From NCBI GenBank assembly GCA_021107345.1, contig JAIOSX010000245.1:1-11121 (forward strand): a stretch of 11,121 bases of DNA, written 5' to 3'. The notes under the pieces are model-generated. The model was not told where the DNA came from. It ran no database searches and saw only the letters and a list, made by a program, of their open reading frames with translations. Below, in pieces: positions 1 to 6,969 of the stretch; the stretch's first letter is position 1, and every line of letters starts with the position of its first letter. The translations under genes were made by a program, and so were the position numbers. This stretch comes from Candidatus Aegiribacteria sp. (lineage in GTDB: Bacteria; Fermentibacterota; Fermentibacteria; Fermentibacterales; Fermentibacteraceae).

Positions 1-539
1 AGTACAACTGGCGCTCCCCTGAAGATCACGTCCTCTCCCCCTTTGAATCGTCTGAGATATTCCGACATTCCCGTTATTTTACCGACAATATGAAGAAGGC
101 CGGTATACGACAGAATCTTAAGCATCTTTCGTACAGGCTTAACAAGTCTTCCTGCTGCATCAGGTCCTGAAATAACTCTAACGATGATACCCTGCAGATT
201 CACACCTGTAGGGGATTGAGACATTACTGAGAGCAGAGTATTTATCTCATCTTCCGATGGGATTTTATCTGAGTAGAAACGGATGGATCTTCTTGCTTCA
301 AGAAGTTCTCTGTACTGTTGTGATGTGACCGGATTTGCGGGAAGAGGTTCCATTCCGAAGGCGTTCTCCGGACAGAATACTCCGCAGTGACCGCAGCCGA
401 TGCAGAGAAGAGTGTTGAAAACAGGATACCCATTGCTCATATGAATGGCATGTGAAGGGCAGACTCCTGCACAGATGGCACAGCTGCTGCAGTCCTTCCT
501 GCTGAATTTCTCCTCAGGGCAGAATATCAATGTCCACAT
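1..539 (-). CDS. 2x[4Fe-4S] ferredoxin-nitroreductase fusion protein (3' end beyond window)
   Basis: About 179 residues are visible; the rest runs off the left edge. Two classical ferredoxin cluster motifs are seen: C17-x2-C20-x2-C23-x3-C27-P and C46-x2-C49-x2-C52-x3-C56-P. Each should bind a [4Fe-4S] cluster. From about residue 79 a nitroreductase-type flavoprotein domain begins, with the family's RRSIRFY motif and the SPTGVNLQG stretch, where FMN-binding residues normally lie. Known fusions of this type are about 270 residues and are thought to pass electrons from ferredoxin clusters to FMN; the substrate here is unknown. The start is uncertain. The ATG at 539 has GGGAG almost touching it, while an in-frame TTG at 530 sits about 9 bases after the same GGGAG. 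Either start lies inside the end of the upstream lipoprotein gene (overlap about 17-26 bases), so the gene is probably the last visible member of the mutL-miaA operon and translationally coupled. Family assignment is firm; physiological role is not. Confidence 0.85.
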   Translation of the reverse strand, partial: MWTLIFCPEEKFSRKDCSSCAICAGVCPSHAIHMSNGYPVFNTLLCIGCGHCGVFCPENAFGMEPLPANPVTSQQYRELLEARRSIRFYSDKIPSEDEINTLLSVMSQSPTGVNLQGIIVRVISGPDAAGRLVKPVRKMLKILSYTGLLHIVGKITGMSEYLRRFKGGEDVIFRGAPVV

Positions 540-2103
540 CTCCCGTGATAAGACCCGGCTGGACAAGAACCACGCCGGGAAATGTTCCATAGGGCTCCAT
601 GGGGCTCCATGTACCGGAGCCGTCGGTATCAATGAATGCCGCAACCGTATAACGTCCTGCCGGTATGTCGTTGACCCGGTAATCTCCCGGATGAACCGCA
701 GCGTATGTTATTGCGTCATCCCCTCCTCCTCCGGTTCTGCTTATCTGCAGTTTTATTCTTTGGGATATCGAGCCTGTGATTCTTCCTATGATCGAACCGG
801 GTTCATCTCCCCACAATGCTGAAAATGCGCATGTAAAAGGCATTCTAAGGGTATCACCCCAAATGGTTGATAAACCCGGAAGCAGCTCCAGCCTGTATTG
901 TTGTTCGCCTATGAGCTGATGATCGGGGTAAAACTCAAAGGATCTGCCATCCACTACGGTTAGAGTTCCCTGAACCAGAACACTGTCAGCTACCCTTCTT
1001 AGGCTGAATCTGGAATCAAGGGAATCAGGATCTATCCAGTAGTTGAACGAAATCCTGTAGGGACCTGCGGGATCGGCATTGTCCGACCCCGGAGCAGGAT
1101 AGTAAGAGCGAATTTTGAGGCTGTCCGCAGGTATCGAATCAACTCCGAAGAACTCAAGTGAATCCGATTTAGACGAATTGAGCATAAGGTCTTCGATACC
1201 TGAAACATAGGCGGTGATCTCCGTATCGGGAATTTTGCAGGATTCAAGTACAACAGTATTTCCCGAAAACCCTCCCGGCAGCCAGAACCCGTTGACGGGT
1301 ATTTCATCTCCAAGAGTGTCCTTCAGAACCACCTCTCCTCTGCTGAATGATTCATAGGATACCTCTTCGTTGAAAAGCAGCTGTACATGGTAGCTGTCGA
1401 AGGCTTTAACCTCGGTAAGGACAGGACCTACAGTATCAATGACGGTCAGCGTAAAATCAACTTTCATGCTGTCATTCTTAATAAGTGTAACCAGGGTATC
1501 GATACCGGCTTCCTGCTGGCAGTTCCACTGGTATGACCTGTCCGGATCTTCGTAACAGAGCAGATTGTAATCCCCTTGTTCGAGCCAATTTATCCATGCT
1601 GTACCGGTTGAATCCGGGATAGTTCGACGAACAAGGACTGAATCTCTGTACAACTCCACCAGTGTAATAGCTGAGAGGCTGCCTCCCCCCTGCCTGACCA
1701 TTGAGATCATCAGTTGTCCCCCCGGCAGCGAATCCGCCGAACTGAAGATCAGATCCTCCGAAATACCCGTTCGATTGCCCCGCCTGTCCTGAATATCCTT
1801 CGGCAGGTGGATTACCAGCGGTTCTTCTCCTACTGCTGACGAAAGCTCAATCTTCATGGTTGAACCACTTACATCCAGGCTGTATTCTACAGTCGGGTAA
1901 ATGAAAACAGCTGCAGAGGCCTCATCCAGCCTTTCGCTCCATTCAACTGTTATTCTTCTCAGGCCCGTATAGCCGGCTCCCGGAGTGGGAAAAACGGAAA
2001 CGATCGAAGGAGGGGTTTCATCTTCAGGTCCTCCACCGGGGGCCGCCATCTTCGCGCATGAAACCAGGATTAGAAAAAACAGCAGGAACGTCCAGTATCT
2101 CAC
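514..2103 (-). CDS. Ig-like (SbsA/Big_5) domain lipoprotein
   Basis: A 529-residue predicted lipoprotein. The N-terminus is a short hydrophobic signal peptide ending in a lipobox (LVSC), with the lipidated cysteine at residue 16. It is followed by a proline/glycine-rich segment (MAAPGGGPEDETPP) characteristic of a widespread family in Bacteroidetes and relatives. Residues about 31-115 look like an SbsA-type Ig-like domain (PPSIVSVFPTPGAG, then ITVEWSERLD). A second such domain lies about 327-430 (IRSYYPAPGS... ISFNYWIDPDSL). The last ~90 residues resemble a carboxypeptidase-regulatory-like or prealbumin-type beta-sandwich, with a DTDGSGTW motif. It should be anchored in the envelope; its biochemical function is unknown. 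The start is GTG, overlapping the stop of the upstream gene as GTGA, with GGGAG 7 bases upstream. Its 3' end overlaps the ferredoxin-nitroreductase gene. Placement in a repair/tRNA-modification operon is odd and may only reflect dense packing. Confidence 0.8.
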   Translation of the reverse strand: MRYWTFLLFFLILVSCAKMAAPGGGPEDETPPSIVSVFPTPGAGYTGLRRITVEWSERLDEASAAVFIYPTVEYSLDVSGSTMKIELSSAVGEEPLVIHLPKDIQDRRGNRTGISEDLIFSSADSLPGGQLMISMVRQGGGSLSAITLVELYRDSVLVRRTIPDSTGTAWINWLEQGDYNLLCYEDPDRSYQWNCQQEAGIDTLVTLIKNDSMKVDFTLTVIDTVGPVLTEVKAFDSYHVQLLFNEEVSYESFSRGEVVLKDTLGDEIPVNGFWLPGGFSGNTVVLESCKIPDTEITAYVSGIEDLMLNSSKSDSLEFFGVDSIPADSLKIRSYYPAPGSDNADPAGPYRISFNYWIDPDSLDSRFSLRRVADSVLVQGTLTVVDGRSFEFYPDHQLIGEQQYRLELLPGLSTIWGDTLRMPFTCAFSALWGDEPGSIIGRITGSISQRIKLQISRTGGGGDDAITYAAVHPGDYRVNDIPAGRYTVAAFIDTDGSGTWSPMEPYGTFPGVVLVQPGLITGDVDIDILP

Positions 2104-3272
2104 CTGCCGTCTCCCATATGGGATTTCTTTCGAATTGAGCCGGCCTTCCTGTAGAGTGCCGAAGCCTCGGAATCTCTTTTCAGCTTTTCAAGAACTATGG
2201 CAAGTTCCACCAGATAATCCGGTTCCATGGGCAGCAATTCAAGAGCTGATCTAAGGGCATTCTCAGCTGCCATGGGATCTCCCAGCAGGTTCTTGCACTT
2301 GCCTACATAGAAATATGCCGGAGTATATTCCGGATTTGCTTCGATAACCCCCTCAAGGATATCCACAGCTTCCTTGTAAAGACCGTTTCGCAACTTGAAT
2401 ATCCCGCTCAGGAATTCCGTATCGATAGGACTGATATCCTCTTTCTCCAGTTCCTTTTCCCAGTCGATGTTCCTGAGTTTCAAAAGCTGCATCAATTTTG
2501 CTGTGTGAGCAGGTTTGATAACACTGCCGGAAATCGTTTCATCAATTGATTCATCGTGATCCTTCTGCCGTGCTTTCTCCTGTTCATTCTGCTGAATATC
2601 CACGCTCATGAGATCTTCTATATCGACTGACGGCTCACTATTATCCGCTTCATCTTTCTCGTTCTCATCGGCAAAGAGAGCCATCTGCCTGCCCGTAAGT
2701 TTGCCCTTAATAAGATGGTTGAACATATTTTTTTGGGCCCTTTTATCCGTGATCCGGACTATAGGACGAAGCTGAAATTCGCTGATATCATCCGTTAGAA
2801 GGAGTTTCTGCCGCATTTCTGCCGGAAGTTTAAGAAGATTGAGTATCTGAGTTATCCTTGCCCTTGAATACCCCAGAAGCTCAGAAAGTCTGCTTCTGTT
2901 CTCGCATAGTTCGTTACGGAGAAGGCCATCGAACAGCAGTGCTTCCTCCGTGCAGTTCATTATGGATTCGTGAGCCAGAGATATATGCACACTGCTTCGT
3001 ACAATTAGAGCCCTGAGAGTGAACTGCCCCTTTGCCTTTATCTTCCAGAAACTTCTGTGATGAGCCAGAAGACAGTACTCCTTGCGCTCTTTTTGCTCTT
3101 CATCATCCATTCCGGATTTCTCCTCAATAAGTACCGGAGGCACATTCGGTTCCTTCTGATGAAGCTCAGGATCCCATTCATCAGGAGGTTCGATAAAATC
3201 GATATCCTCCATCTTCACTTCCTCCAGCAGCATGTGCTCGAGTATCTCTCCCGATTCCCTCTTCTTCTCCAT
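2100..3272 (-). CDS. ParB-type helix-turn-helix protein with C-terminal TPR repeats
   Basis: A 390-residue cytoplasmic protein with an unusual architecture. Residues about 1-70 are acidic and probably disordered. Residues about 72-110 contain FWKIKAKGQ and an HISLAHESI stretch resembling HTH proteins found beside site-specific recombinases. Residues about 111-200 match the central DNA-binding domain of ParB/KorB/Noc: SRLSELLGYSRARITQIL is the helix-turn-helix (126-144), followed by LKLPAEMR and a segment aligning with the ParB pattern of helices (ISEFQLRPIVRI, then GKLTGRQMALF). The ParB N-terminal CTPase domain with its GERR motif is absent, so classical CTP-dependent spreading is unlikely. 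Residues 200-285 form a charged linker. Residues about 286-385 form roughly three TPR-like units (ALY-x-KA, NPEYTPAYFYVGKC). The ATG overlaps the miaA stop by one base (TAATG) and follows a strong AAGGGGGA site. Likely a DNA-binding adaptor or regulator; the target is unknown. Confidence 0.7.
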   Translation of the reverse strand: MEKKRESGEILEHMLLEEVKMEDIDFIEPPDEWDPELHQKEPNVPPVLIEEKSGMDDEEQKERKEYCLLAHHRSFWKIKAKGQFTLRALIVRSSVHISLAHESIMNCTEEALLFDGLLRNELCENRSRLSELLGYSRARITQILNLLKLPAEMRQKLLLTDDISEFQLRPIVRITDKRAQKNMFNHLIKGKLTGRQMALFADENEKDEADNSEPSVDIEDLMSVDIQQNEQEKARQKDHDESIDETISGSVIKPAHTAKLMQLLKLRNIDWEKELEKEDISPIDTEFLSGIFKLRNGLYKEAVDILEGVIEANPEYTPAYFYVGKCKNLLGDPMAAENALRSALELLPMEPDYLVELAIVLEKLKRDSEASALYRKAGSIRKKSHMGDGR

Positions 3273-4210
3273 TAGAATCCCCCTTCACCAAACAGTAATT
3301 CTTCTATCTGTTCCGTGTTGTCCTCGACCCAGACTATTTTTTCAAACCGCCCGAACATATTTTTCTGCCTTCTCACAAGGCGCCACGTATTAACGGAAAT
3401 AGCATCTACAGTCTCCTCCACGGAGGTAATAGTACCATCCAGATAATCGAGTACTTCCCTGTATCCTATGGTCCTTCCGAGAATGCTTTCTTTTCCCCAG
3501 CCGGCACTAAGCAGGGATTTGACTTCATCTATCAATCCATGTCTGATCATCTCCACAGCCCTTGCTCTGATTCTTCTGCGATGCTCTTCTCTGGGCAGGG
3601 CAATACCGACTATTCTGAACATCTTCCTGAGCATCGGATCCCCCCCCTTTCGCAGCGCTGAAGGTACTGAACCTGTCAGTGCGTAAAGCTCAAGCGCTCT
3701 GATCTGTCTTCTGATGTCTCCTTCTCCCGTAGTCGTTGCGGTGGCAGGATCAAGCCTTTCAAGCATACGGTGCAGCACTCCGGGAACTTCCCGTTCAATA
3801 GCTTTCAAACCTTCTCTTACACCGCTGCACTTCGAAGGCATGGGATCAAGATTTCCAATAAGTGCCAGAAGGTACAGGGCTGTTCCTCCGGCGATAACCG
3901 GTATCGAATCCCTGCTTCTTATTTCATGGATCAGTCGCCATGCTTCCCTTTCGAACATCCCTGCTGAGAAGTTTTCATCCGGGTTAATAAGATCAATAAG
4001 ATGATGAACAAGGATGGACTGATCTTCAAATGAAGGTTTTGCTGTCCCGATATTCAGCCCTCTGTACACCTGCCTGGAATCCGCGCTTATAACCTCTATT
4101 TCGTATTTCCGCCTGAGCTTGAGAAGCACTTCAGTTTTTCCGGAGGCAGTGCATCCGGTAAGTATCGGTACAACAAAGCTATCGTCCAAATTTCTCACCA
4201 AGCTCTTCAA
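3272..4210 (-). CDS. miaA: tRNA dimethylallyltransferase (tRNA delta(2)-isopentenylpyrophosphate transferase)
   Basis: MiaA transfers a dimethylallyl group to N6 of A37 in tRNAs that read codons starting with U, the first step of ms2i6A synthesis. The 312-residue length is normal. Visible motifs are a P-loop, GCTASGKT (residues 19-26, with Cys where most homologues have Pro), SADSRQVYRGLNIGTAKP (42-59), which carries the catalytic/tRNA-contacting Asp and the DSRQVY signature, HHLIDLINP, the AGGTALYL loop, RRQIRALELYALTG, the IGYREVLDYL motif and the RRQKNMFGRF C-terminal tRNA-binding motif. The start is not certain. The longest reading begins with TTG at 4210; in-frame GTG at 4198 and TTG at 4189 follow purine-rich stretches and would also leave the P-loop intact. 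All lie within the 3' end of mutL (overlap 11-32 bases). The mutL-miaA order is conserved in many bacteria. The encoded tRNA-Leu(UAA) in this same unit reads UUA/UUG and has A37, so it is a likely substrate. Confidence 0.95.
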   Translation of the reverse strand: MKSLVRNLDDSFVVPILTGCTASGKTEVLLKLRRKYEIEVISADSRQVYRGLNIGTAKPSFEDQSILVHHLIDLINPDENFSAGMFEREAWRLIHEIRSRDSIPVIAGGTALYLLALIGNLDPMPSKCSGVREGLKAIEREVPGVLHRMLERLDPATATTTGEGDIRRQIRALELYALTGSVPSALRKGGDPMLRKMFRIVGIALPREEHRRRIRARAVEMIRHGLIDEVKSLLSAGWGKESILGRTIGYREVLDYLDGTITSVEETVDAISVNTWRLVRRQKNMFGRFEKIVWVEDNTEQIEELLFGEGGF

Positions 4211-5855
4211 AGGAAATCTCGATCAGTGTAGGCCTTCCGTGGGGGCAGTGGAACGGATCCGATGTGGAAAACAGCTGATCTATGAGATGCCTTGTCTCAA
4301 GAGACGAGAGCGGGTCACCGAATTTCACTGCACCTGCGCATGCTGCGGCTGCAGCAACCTTTTCACGCACCGGCATATCTTTATTCTCAGGATTCTGAAG
4401 GGATCTGAGTATTTCCCTCAATGCGCTTATTCCGTGAAAGGTTCCGGGGGGAACAGCAGTAAGAACCAGTGTTTCGCCATCGATGTGAAACTCGAATCCG
4501 GATTTGTTAAGGACAGCGCGGTAATCATCCATCTGCTCTCTTTCGGATGCATCAAGCCTGATATTCTCGGGAAGGAGGAGTTTCTGATGCCCTGATCCCG
4601 AATCACTGTTCATGGACTTCAGTACCGTTTCAAACAGTATCCTTTCATGGGCTGCGTGCTGGTCAATGAGAACTATGCCCTTGTCGGTGGATGTCACAAG
4701 ATAAGATCTGCCTATCTGTACAATGGGAAAATCCTGTTCCGTCCTCCCTGAAGCACCAACCGCACCAGGGGCCTGTACCTGCATTGAAGCGTTGAAAAGG
4801 TCCTCGGTGTATATATTTTTATTGGTATCATTCGCGAAGGAACCTATGGGGTCTCTTCTGCCGGTTAACATTGTCATTCCGCTTTTTCTGGATGATGGGA
4901 GTTCGCCAAGAGCGGCTTCAACAGCTTCCCTTATCGATGATGGCTTTTTGAATCTTACCTCACGCTTTTGAGGATGGACGTTAACATCCACTTCATCGGG
5001 AGGTACAGATACGCTGCAGTAAAGAAGTGGATAACCCGCCGGCCCGGCGAGAACTGCATCAACAGGGCCGGAAATAAGACCTGTATAGACCATTCTGCCA
5101 TTGACCAGGAAATACTGGTGGCTTCTTCGGTTCCATCGACTGTCGGGAAACCAGATGAGCTTAACGGATGTTCTCCCGGACTGTCCTTCGGACTTAACAT
5201 ATCTGCTGTCTCCTGGAAGACCGTATCTGGAACGCAGCCTTTCCGGAACGGACTGGCCTGCCGGAAGATGAAAGAGTTCATTTCCGTTATGGAGTAATCT
5301 GAAGGCAATCTCTTCCCTCGCGAGAGCGGAGCCGGTAATGAATTTCTCCACCCAGGAAAGTTCAGTAGCCTGTGTCCTGAGAAAACTCCTTCTTGCCGGT
5401 TGATTGTAAAAGAGTCCGCCTGCAGTTACTGTTGTACCCCTGGTTCTGGCGGCGGCAGAAACATCCCTTAGAATTCCGCCATCCATTCGCATTCGAAAGC
5501 CCTCATCTCCGTCTGAAGTGAGAATGGTAAAATGAGTCACAGCAGCGATGCTTGGAAGGGCTTCACCCCTGAATCCAAGTGTAGAGAGTGAAGAAAGATC
5601 ACTGCTGGAGGAAATCTTGCTTGTAGCATGCCTCTGAACGGAAAGTAGAAGATCATGCCTGTTCATGCCCAGGCCGTTGTCCCGCACAATTATGGACTTT
5701 CTTCCCCCCTGTTCCAGTTCTACAGTGATTTCCGTGGCTTCAGCGTCAAGAGCATTCTCAATGAGTTCCTTTACAACAGATGCGGGCCTCTCCACCACTT
5801 CACCTGCTGAGATCATATTGATAACGGTATCAGACAGAACTCGAATGTGAGGCAA
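4179..5855 (-). CDS. mutL: DNA mismatch repair protein MutL with endonuclease motif
   Basis: MutL couples mismatch recognition by MutS to strand incision and removal. The 558-residue protein has an N-terminal GHKL ATPase domain: ELIENALDA (30-38, with catalytic Glu and Mg-binding Asn), DNGLG (59-63), GFRGEAL (94-100) and the GTTV...LFYNQPARRSFL motif. The C-terminal domain holds the metal-dependent endonuclease motif DQHA-x2-E-x4-E (398-409), CPHGRP (537-542) and a terminal FGR (FXR motif). So this is the nicking type, as in species lacking MutH. The usual ACR/ACK motif reads ACA near residue 505. The start is set at TTG 5855 because the encoded protein then begins MPHIRVLSDTVINMISAGEVVERP, as in the family, and GAAAGGA lies 5 bases upstream. 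An upstream in-frame ATG would translate the tRNA gene and is rejected. The gene begins 18 bases after the tRNA-Leu 3' end and overlaps miaA. No mutS is present in the window. Confidence 0.95.
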   Translation of the reverse strand: MPHIRVLSDTVINMISAGEVVERPASVVKELIENALDAEATEITVELEQGGRKSIIVRDNGLGMNRHDLLLSVQRHATSKISSSSDLSSLSTLGFRGEALPSIAAVTHFTILTSDGDEGFRMRMDGGILRDVSAAARTRGTTVTAGGLFYNQPARRSFLRTQATELSWVEKFITGSALAREEIAFRLLHNGNELFHLPAGQSVPERLRSRYGLPGDSRYVKSEGQSGRTSVKLIWFPDSRWNRRSHQYFLVNGRMVYTGLISGPVDAVLAGPAGYPLLYCSVSVPPDEVDVNVHPQKREVRFKKPSSIREAVEAALGELPSSRKSGMTMLTGRRDPIGSFANDTNKNIYTEDLFNASMQVQAPGAVGASGRTEQDFPIVQIGRSYLVTSTDKGIVLIDQHAAHERILFETVLKSMNSDSGSGHQKLLLPENIRLDASEREQMDDYRAVLNKSGFEFHIDGETLVLTAVPPGTFHGISALREILRSLQNPENKDMPVREKVAAAAACAGAVKFGDPLSSLETRHLIDQLFSTSDPFHCPHGRPTLIEISFEELGEKFGR

Positions 5856-5867
5856 GATAATCCTTTC
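5855..5867 (-). promoter_or_regulatory. mutL ribosome binding site fixing a TTG start
   Basis: On the minus strand GAAAGGA (5867-5861) lies 5 bases before TTG (5855-5853). It decides the mutL start in favour of TTG, since the next upstream in-frame ATG is inside tRNA-Leu. The site fits between the tRNA CCA end and the coding sequence, so it becomes free only on the 3' side of the tRNA. Confidence 0.7.
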
Positions 5868-5873
5868 GGAAAA

Positions 5874-5961
5874 TGGTGCCGGGAGAGGGACTTGAACCCT
5901 CACGCCCCAAAGGAGCAACGGATTTTAAGTCCGTTGTGTCTGCCAATTCCACCATCCCGGC
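5874..5961 (-). tRNA. tRNA-Leu (anticodon UAA)
   Basis: An 88-base class II tRNA with the CCA tail encoded. The acceptor stem pairs GCCGGGA with TCCCGGC. The D-loop contains GG. The anticodon stem ACGGA/TCCGT closes the loop CTTAAAA, giving anticodon UAA at 5925-5927 and A at position 37. A long variable arm (GCTCC paired to GGGGC) follows, as expected for tRNA-Leu. The T arm is GAGGG-TTCAAGT-CCCTC. It reads UUA, and by wobble UUG. It stands 18 bases upstream of mutL on the same strand, so the two probably share a transcript from which the tRNA is cut by RNase P and 3' processing. Confidence 0.97.
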
Positions 5962-5975
5962 ATTTGTTAACGCAG

Positions 5976-6003
5976 AATATATCAAAGATCGCAGGCTGCA
6001 CAA
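5976..6003 (-). promoter_or_regulatory. Putative sigma-70-type promoter for tRNA-Leu/mutL unit
   Basis: On the minus strand a -35-like TTGTGC (6003-5998) is separated by 16 bases from a -10-like TATATT (5981-5976). Transcription would begin about 7 bases later, shortly before the tRNA 5' end at 5961. It is the only promoter-like pair seen between the acetyltransferase stop and the tRNA. The match is moderate and was judged by eye. Confidence 0.4.
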
Positions 6004-6037
6004 AGGGAGTGAGGCATATTTCTGAAGATAAAGCAAT

Positions 6038-6853
6038 CTATATGTTATATCTAAATATTAATACATTGTAACCATCGACTGGTTCCCAGGTGTCATACCC
6101 CCTGTCGAAGGCTCTTTCAATAATCTTCTTTCCGGATTCGTGAAGTACAATGCATGAATGCGAATCACCTGCGTTCATTGCCGCTGCCTCCGCTCCTTCA
6201 AGAAAGCCGTCGGGGTCTTTTTCTGCGCCTTGGATAGGAGTAACTTCGTCGGAATCCCTCCTTCTCAGAAAAAGGACTTCCCCGGTTCTGAAAGCATCAC
6301 ATTGCTTCAATGCCCATTCTATTCCTTCCGGGCAGAGCCGCGGGTATTTCCAGCCGCAGGGTATGTGTTGAGAGATACCCGCAAAGTCTCTTTGTAAAGG
6401 TACAGATGTCTCGATTTCCGCGGATGAATCGATGCCTTCCCTTGTCATGAGAATGAAACGGTTCACTACCCTGAAACCCTGGGACATTGAAATGTGTATG
6501 CTTTCATCGTTATTGATGTATGTTGAGAATTCCATGCACCCGGCTTTGCCGCTTCCTATGATTTTCTTTCCTGTTTTGAAAGCGGTATCGGCAAGTTGCC
6601 TTCCATATCCTCTACTCCGATAATCCTGATGTACTCGAAGCCCCTCCATCCACAGCACTCCTCCGGGCATCCGAGATAGTCTGAAAGTTCCAACAACCTT
6701 TCCATTTAACTCACCGGCGTACAGGCTGCGATCCCTGATCCATCCCCGTGACTTTTCCTCAAGATAATCATCTCCATCCCATGTTGATCGGGATATAGCT
6801 GCAATATCCTCCATGTCATCCATGGTTGCGATTCTTATGTTTAATTCCGGCAT
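6038..6853 (-). CDS. GNAT family N-acetyltransferase
   Basis: A 271-residue protein of the Gcn5-related acetyltransferase superfamily, which moves an acetyl group from acetyl-CoA to an amine. The N-terminal half is a typical GNAT fold. It starts LNIRIATMDDMEDIAAI, continues with the beta strands LYAGELNGKVVGTFRLSRM and WMEGLRVHQDYRSRGYGRQL (69-87), and contains the acetyl-CoA-binding motif A R/Q-x-x-G-x-G (RSRGYG, 79-84). A following STYINNDESIHISMSQGFRVV segment fits motif B. The remaining ~130 residues are less conserved, contain an acidic stretch, and end in HESGKKIIERAFDRGYDTWEPVDGY, which may be a degenerate second GNAT unit. The substrate cannot be predicted. The ATG follows a GGGGGG run 3 bases upstream, in a short intergenic region divergent from EF-G. 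A -10-like TATACT is at 6893-6888. Being upstream of the tRNA on the same strand, it may partly read through into that unit; no terminator was seen between them. Confidence 0.85.
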   Translation of the reverse strand: MPELNIRIATMDDMEDIAAISRSTWDGDDYLEEKSRGWIRDRSLYAGELNGKVVGTFRLSRMPGGVLWMEGLRVHQDYRSRGYGRQLADTAFKTGKKIIGSGKAGCMEFSTYINNDESIHISMSQGFRVVNRFILMTREGIDSSAEIETSVPLQRDFAGISQHIPCGWKYPRLCPEGIEWALKQCDAFRTGEVLFLRRRDSDEVTPIQGAEKDPDGFLEGAEAAAMNAGDSHSCIVLHESGKKIIERAFDRGYDTWEPVDGYNVLIFRYNI

Positions 6854-6969
6854 ATACCCCCCGGATAAGGAAATATTTCTGTTGTTTAGTATATTACATG
6901 TCTGTAGAGCCTGGATCAGCCAGGCTTCTTTGTTGAATAATCATATATAGATGGAACGGAAGTATAGAA
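6854..6969. promoter_or_regulatory. Divergent intergenic region between GNAT gene and EF-G
   Basis: This 116-base, AT-rich gap must hold promoters for both flanking genes. For the minus-strand acetyltransferase a -10-like TATACT is seen at 6893-6888, with no good -35. For EF-G the best -10-like sequence is in TATATAGA (6944-6951), also without a clear -35, and it leaves a very short leader. A perfect 7-bp inverted repeat lies between them (listed separately). Promoter calls here are weak. Confidence 0.35.
6908..6926. repeat. Perfect 7-bp inverted repeat (AGCCTGG-N5-CCAGGCT)
   Basis: AGCCTGG and CCAGGCT flank the 5-base centre ATCAG. The element could be a protein-binding operator shared by the divergent genes, or an RNA hairpin in a leader. 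No T-run follows on the plus strand beyond TTCTTTG, so it is not a convincing terminator. Confidence 0.5.

Noticed and set aside
589..610. Short near-tandem duplication (GGGGCTCCAT twice)
   Set aside because: Only two ~10-base copies, inside the lipoprotein coding sequence, in frame with a plausible SPMEPYG segment; chance or a minor slippage event.
445..822. Plus-strand 125-residue open frame
   Set aside because: It lies antisense to the lipoprotein and ferredoxin genes, both with clear domain evidence, and resembles no family.
2100..3272. Chromosome-partition ParB or a plasmid backbone
   Set aside because: The CTPase domain is missing, no parA, parS-like repeats or replication genes are seen, and the neighbours are chromosomal housekeeping genes.
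5856..5918. Upstream extension of mutL to an ATG at 5918
   Set aside because: The extra 21 residues (MLLWGVRVQVPLPAPF...) are translated from the 3' half of tRNA-Leu and the spacer. The TTG at 5855 has a good ribosome binding site and gives the family N-terminus.
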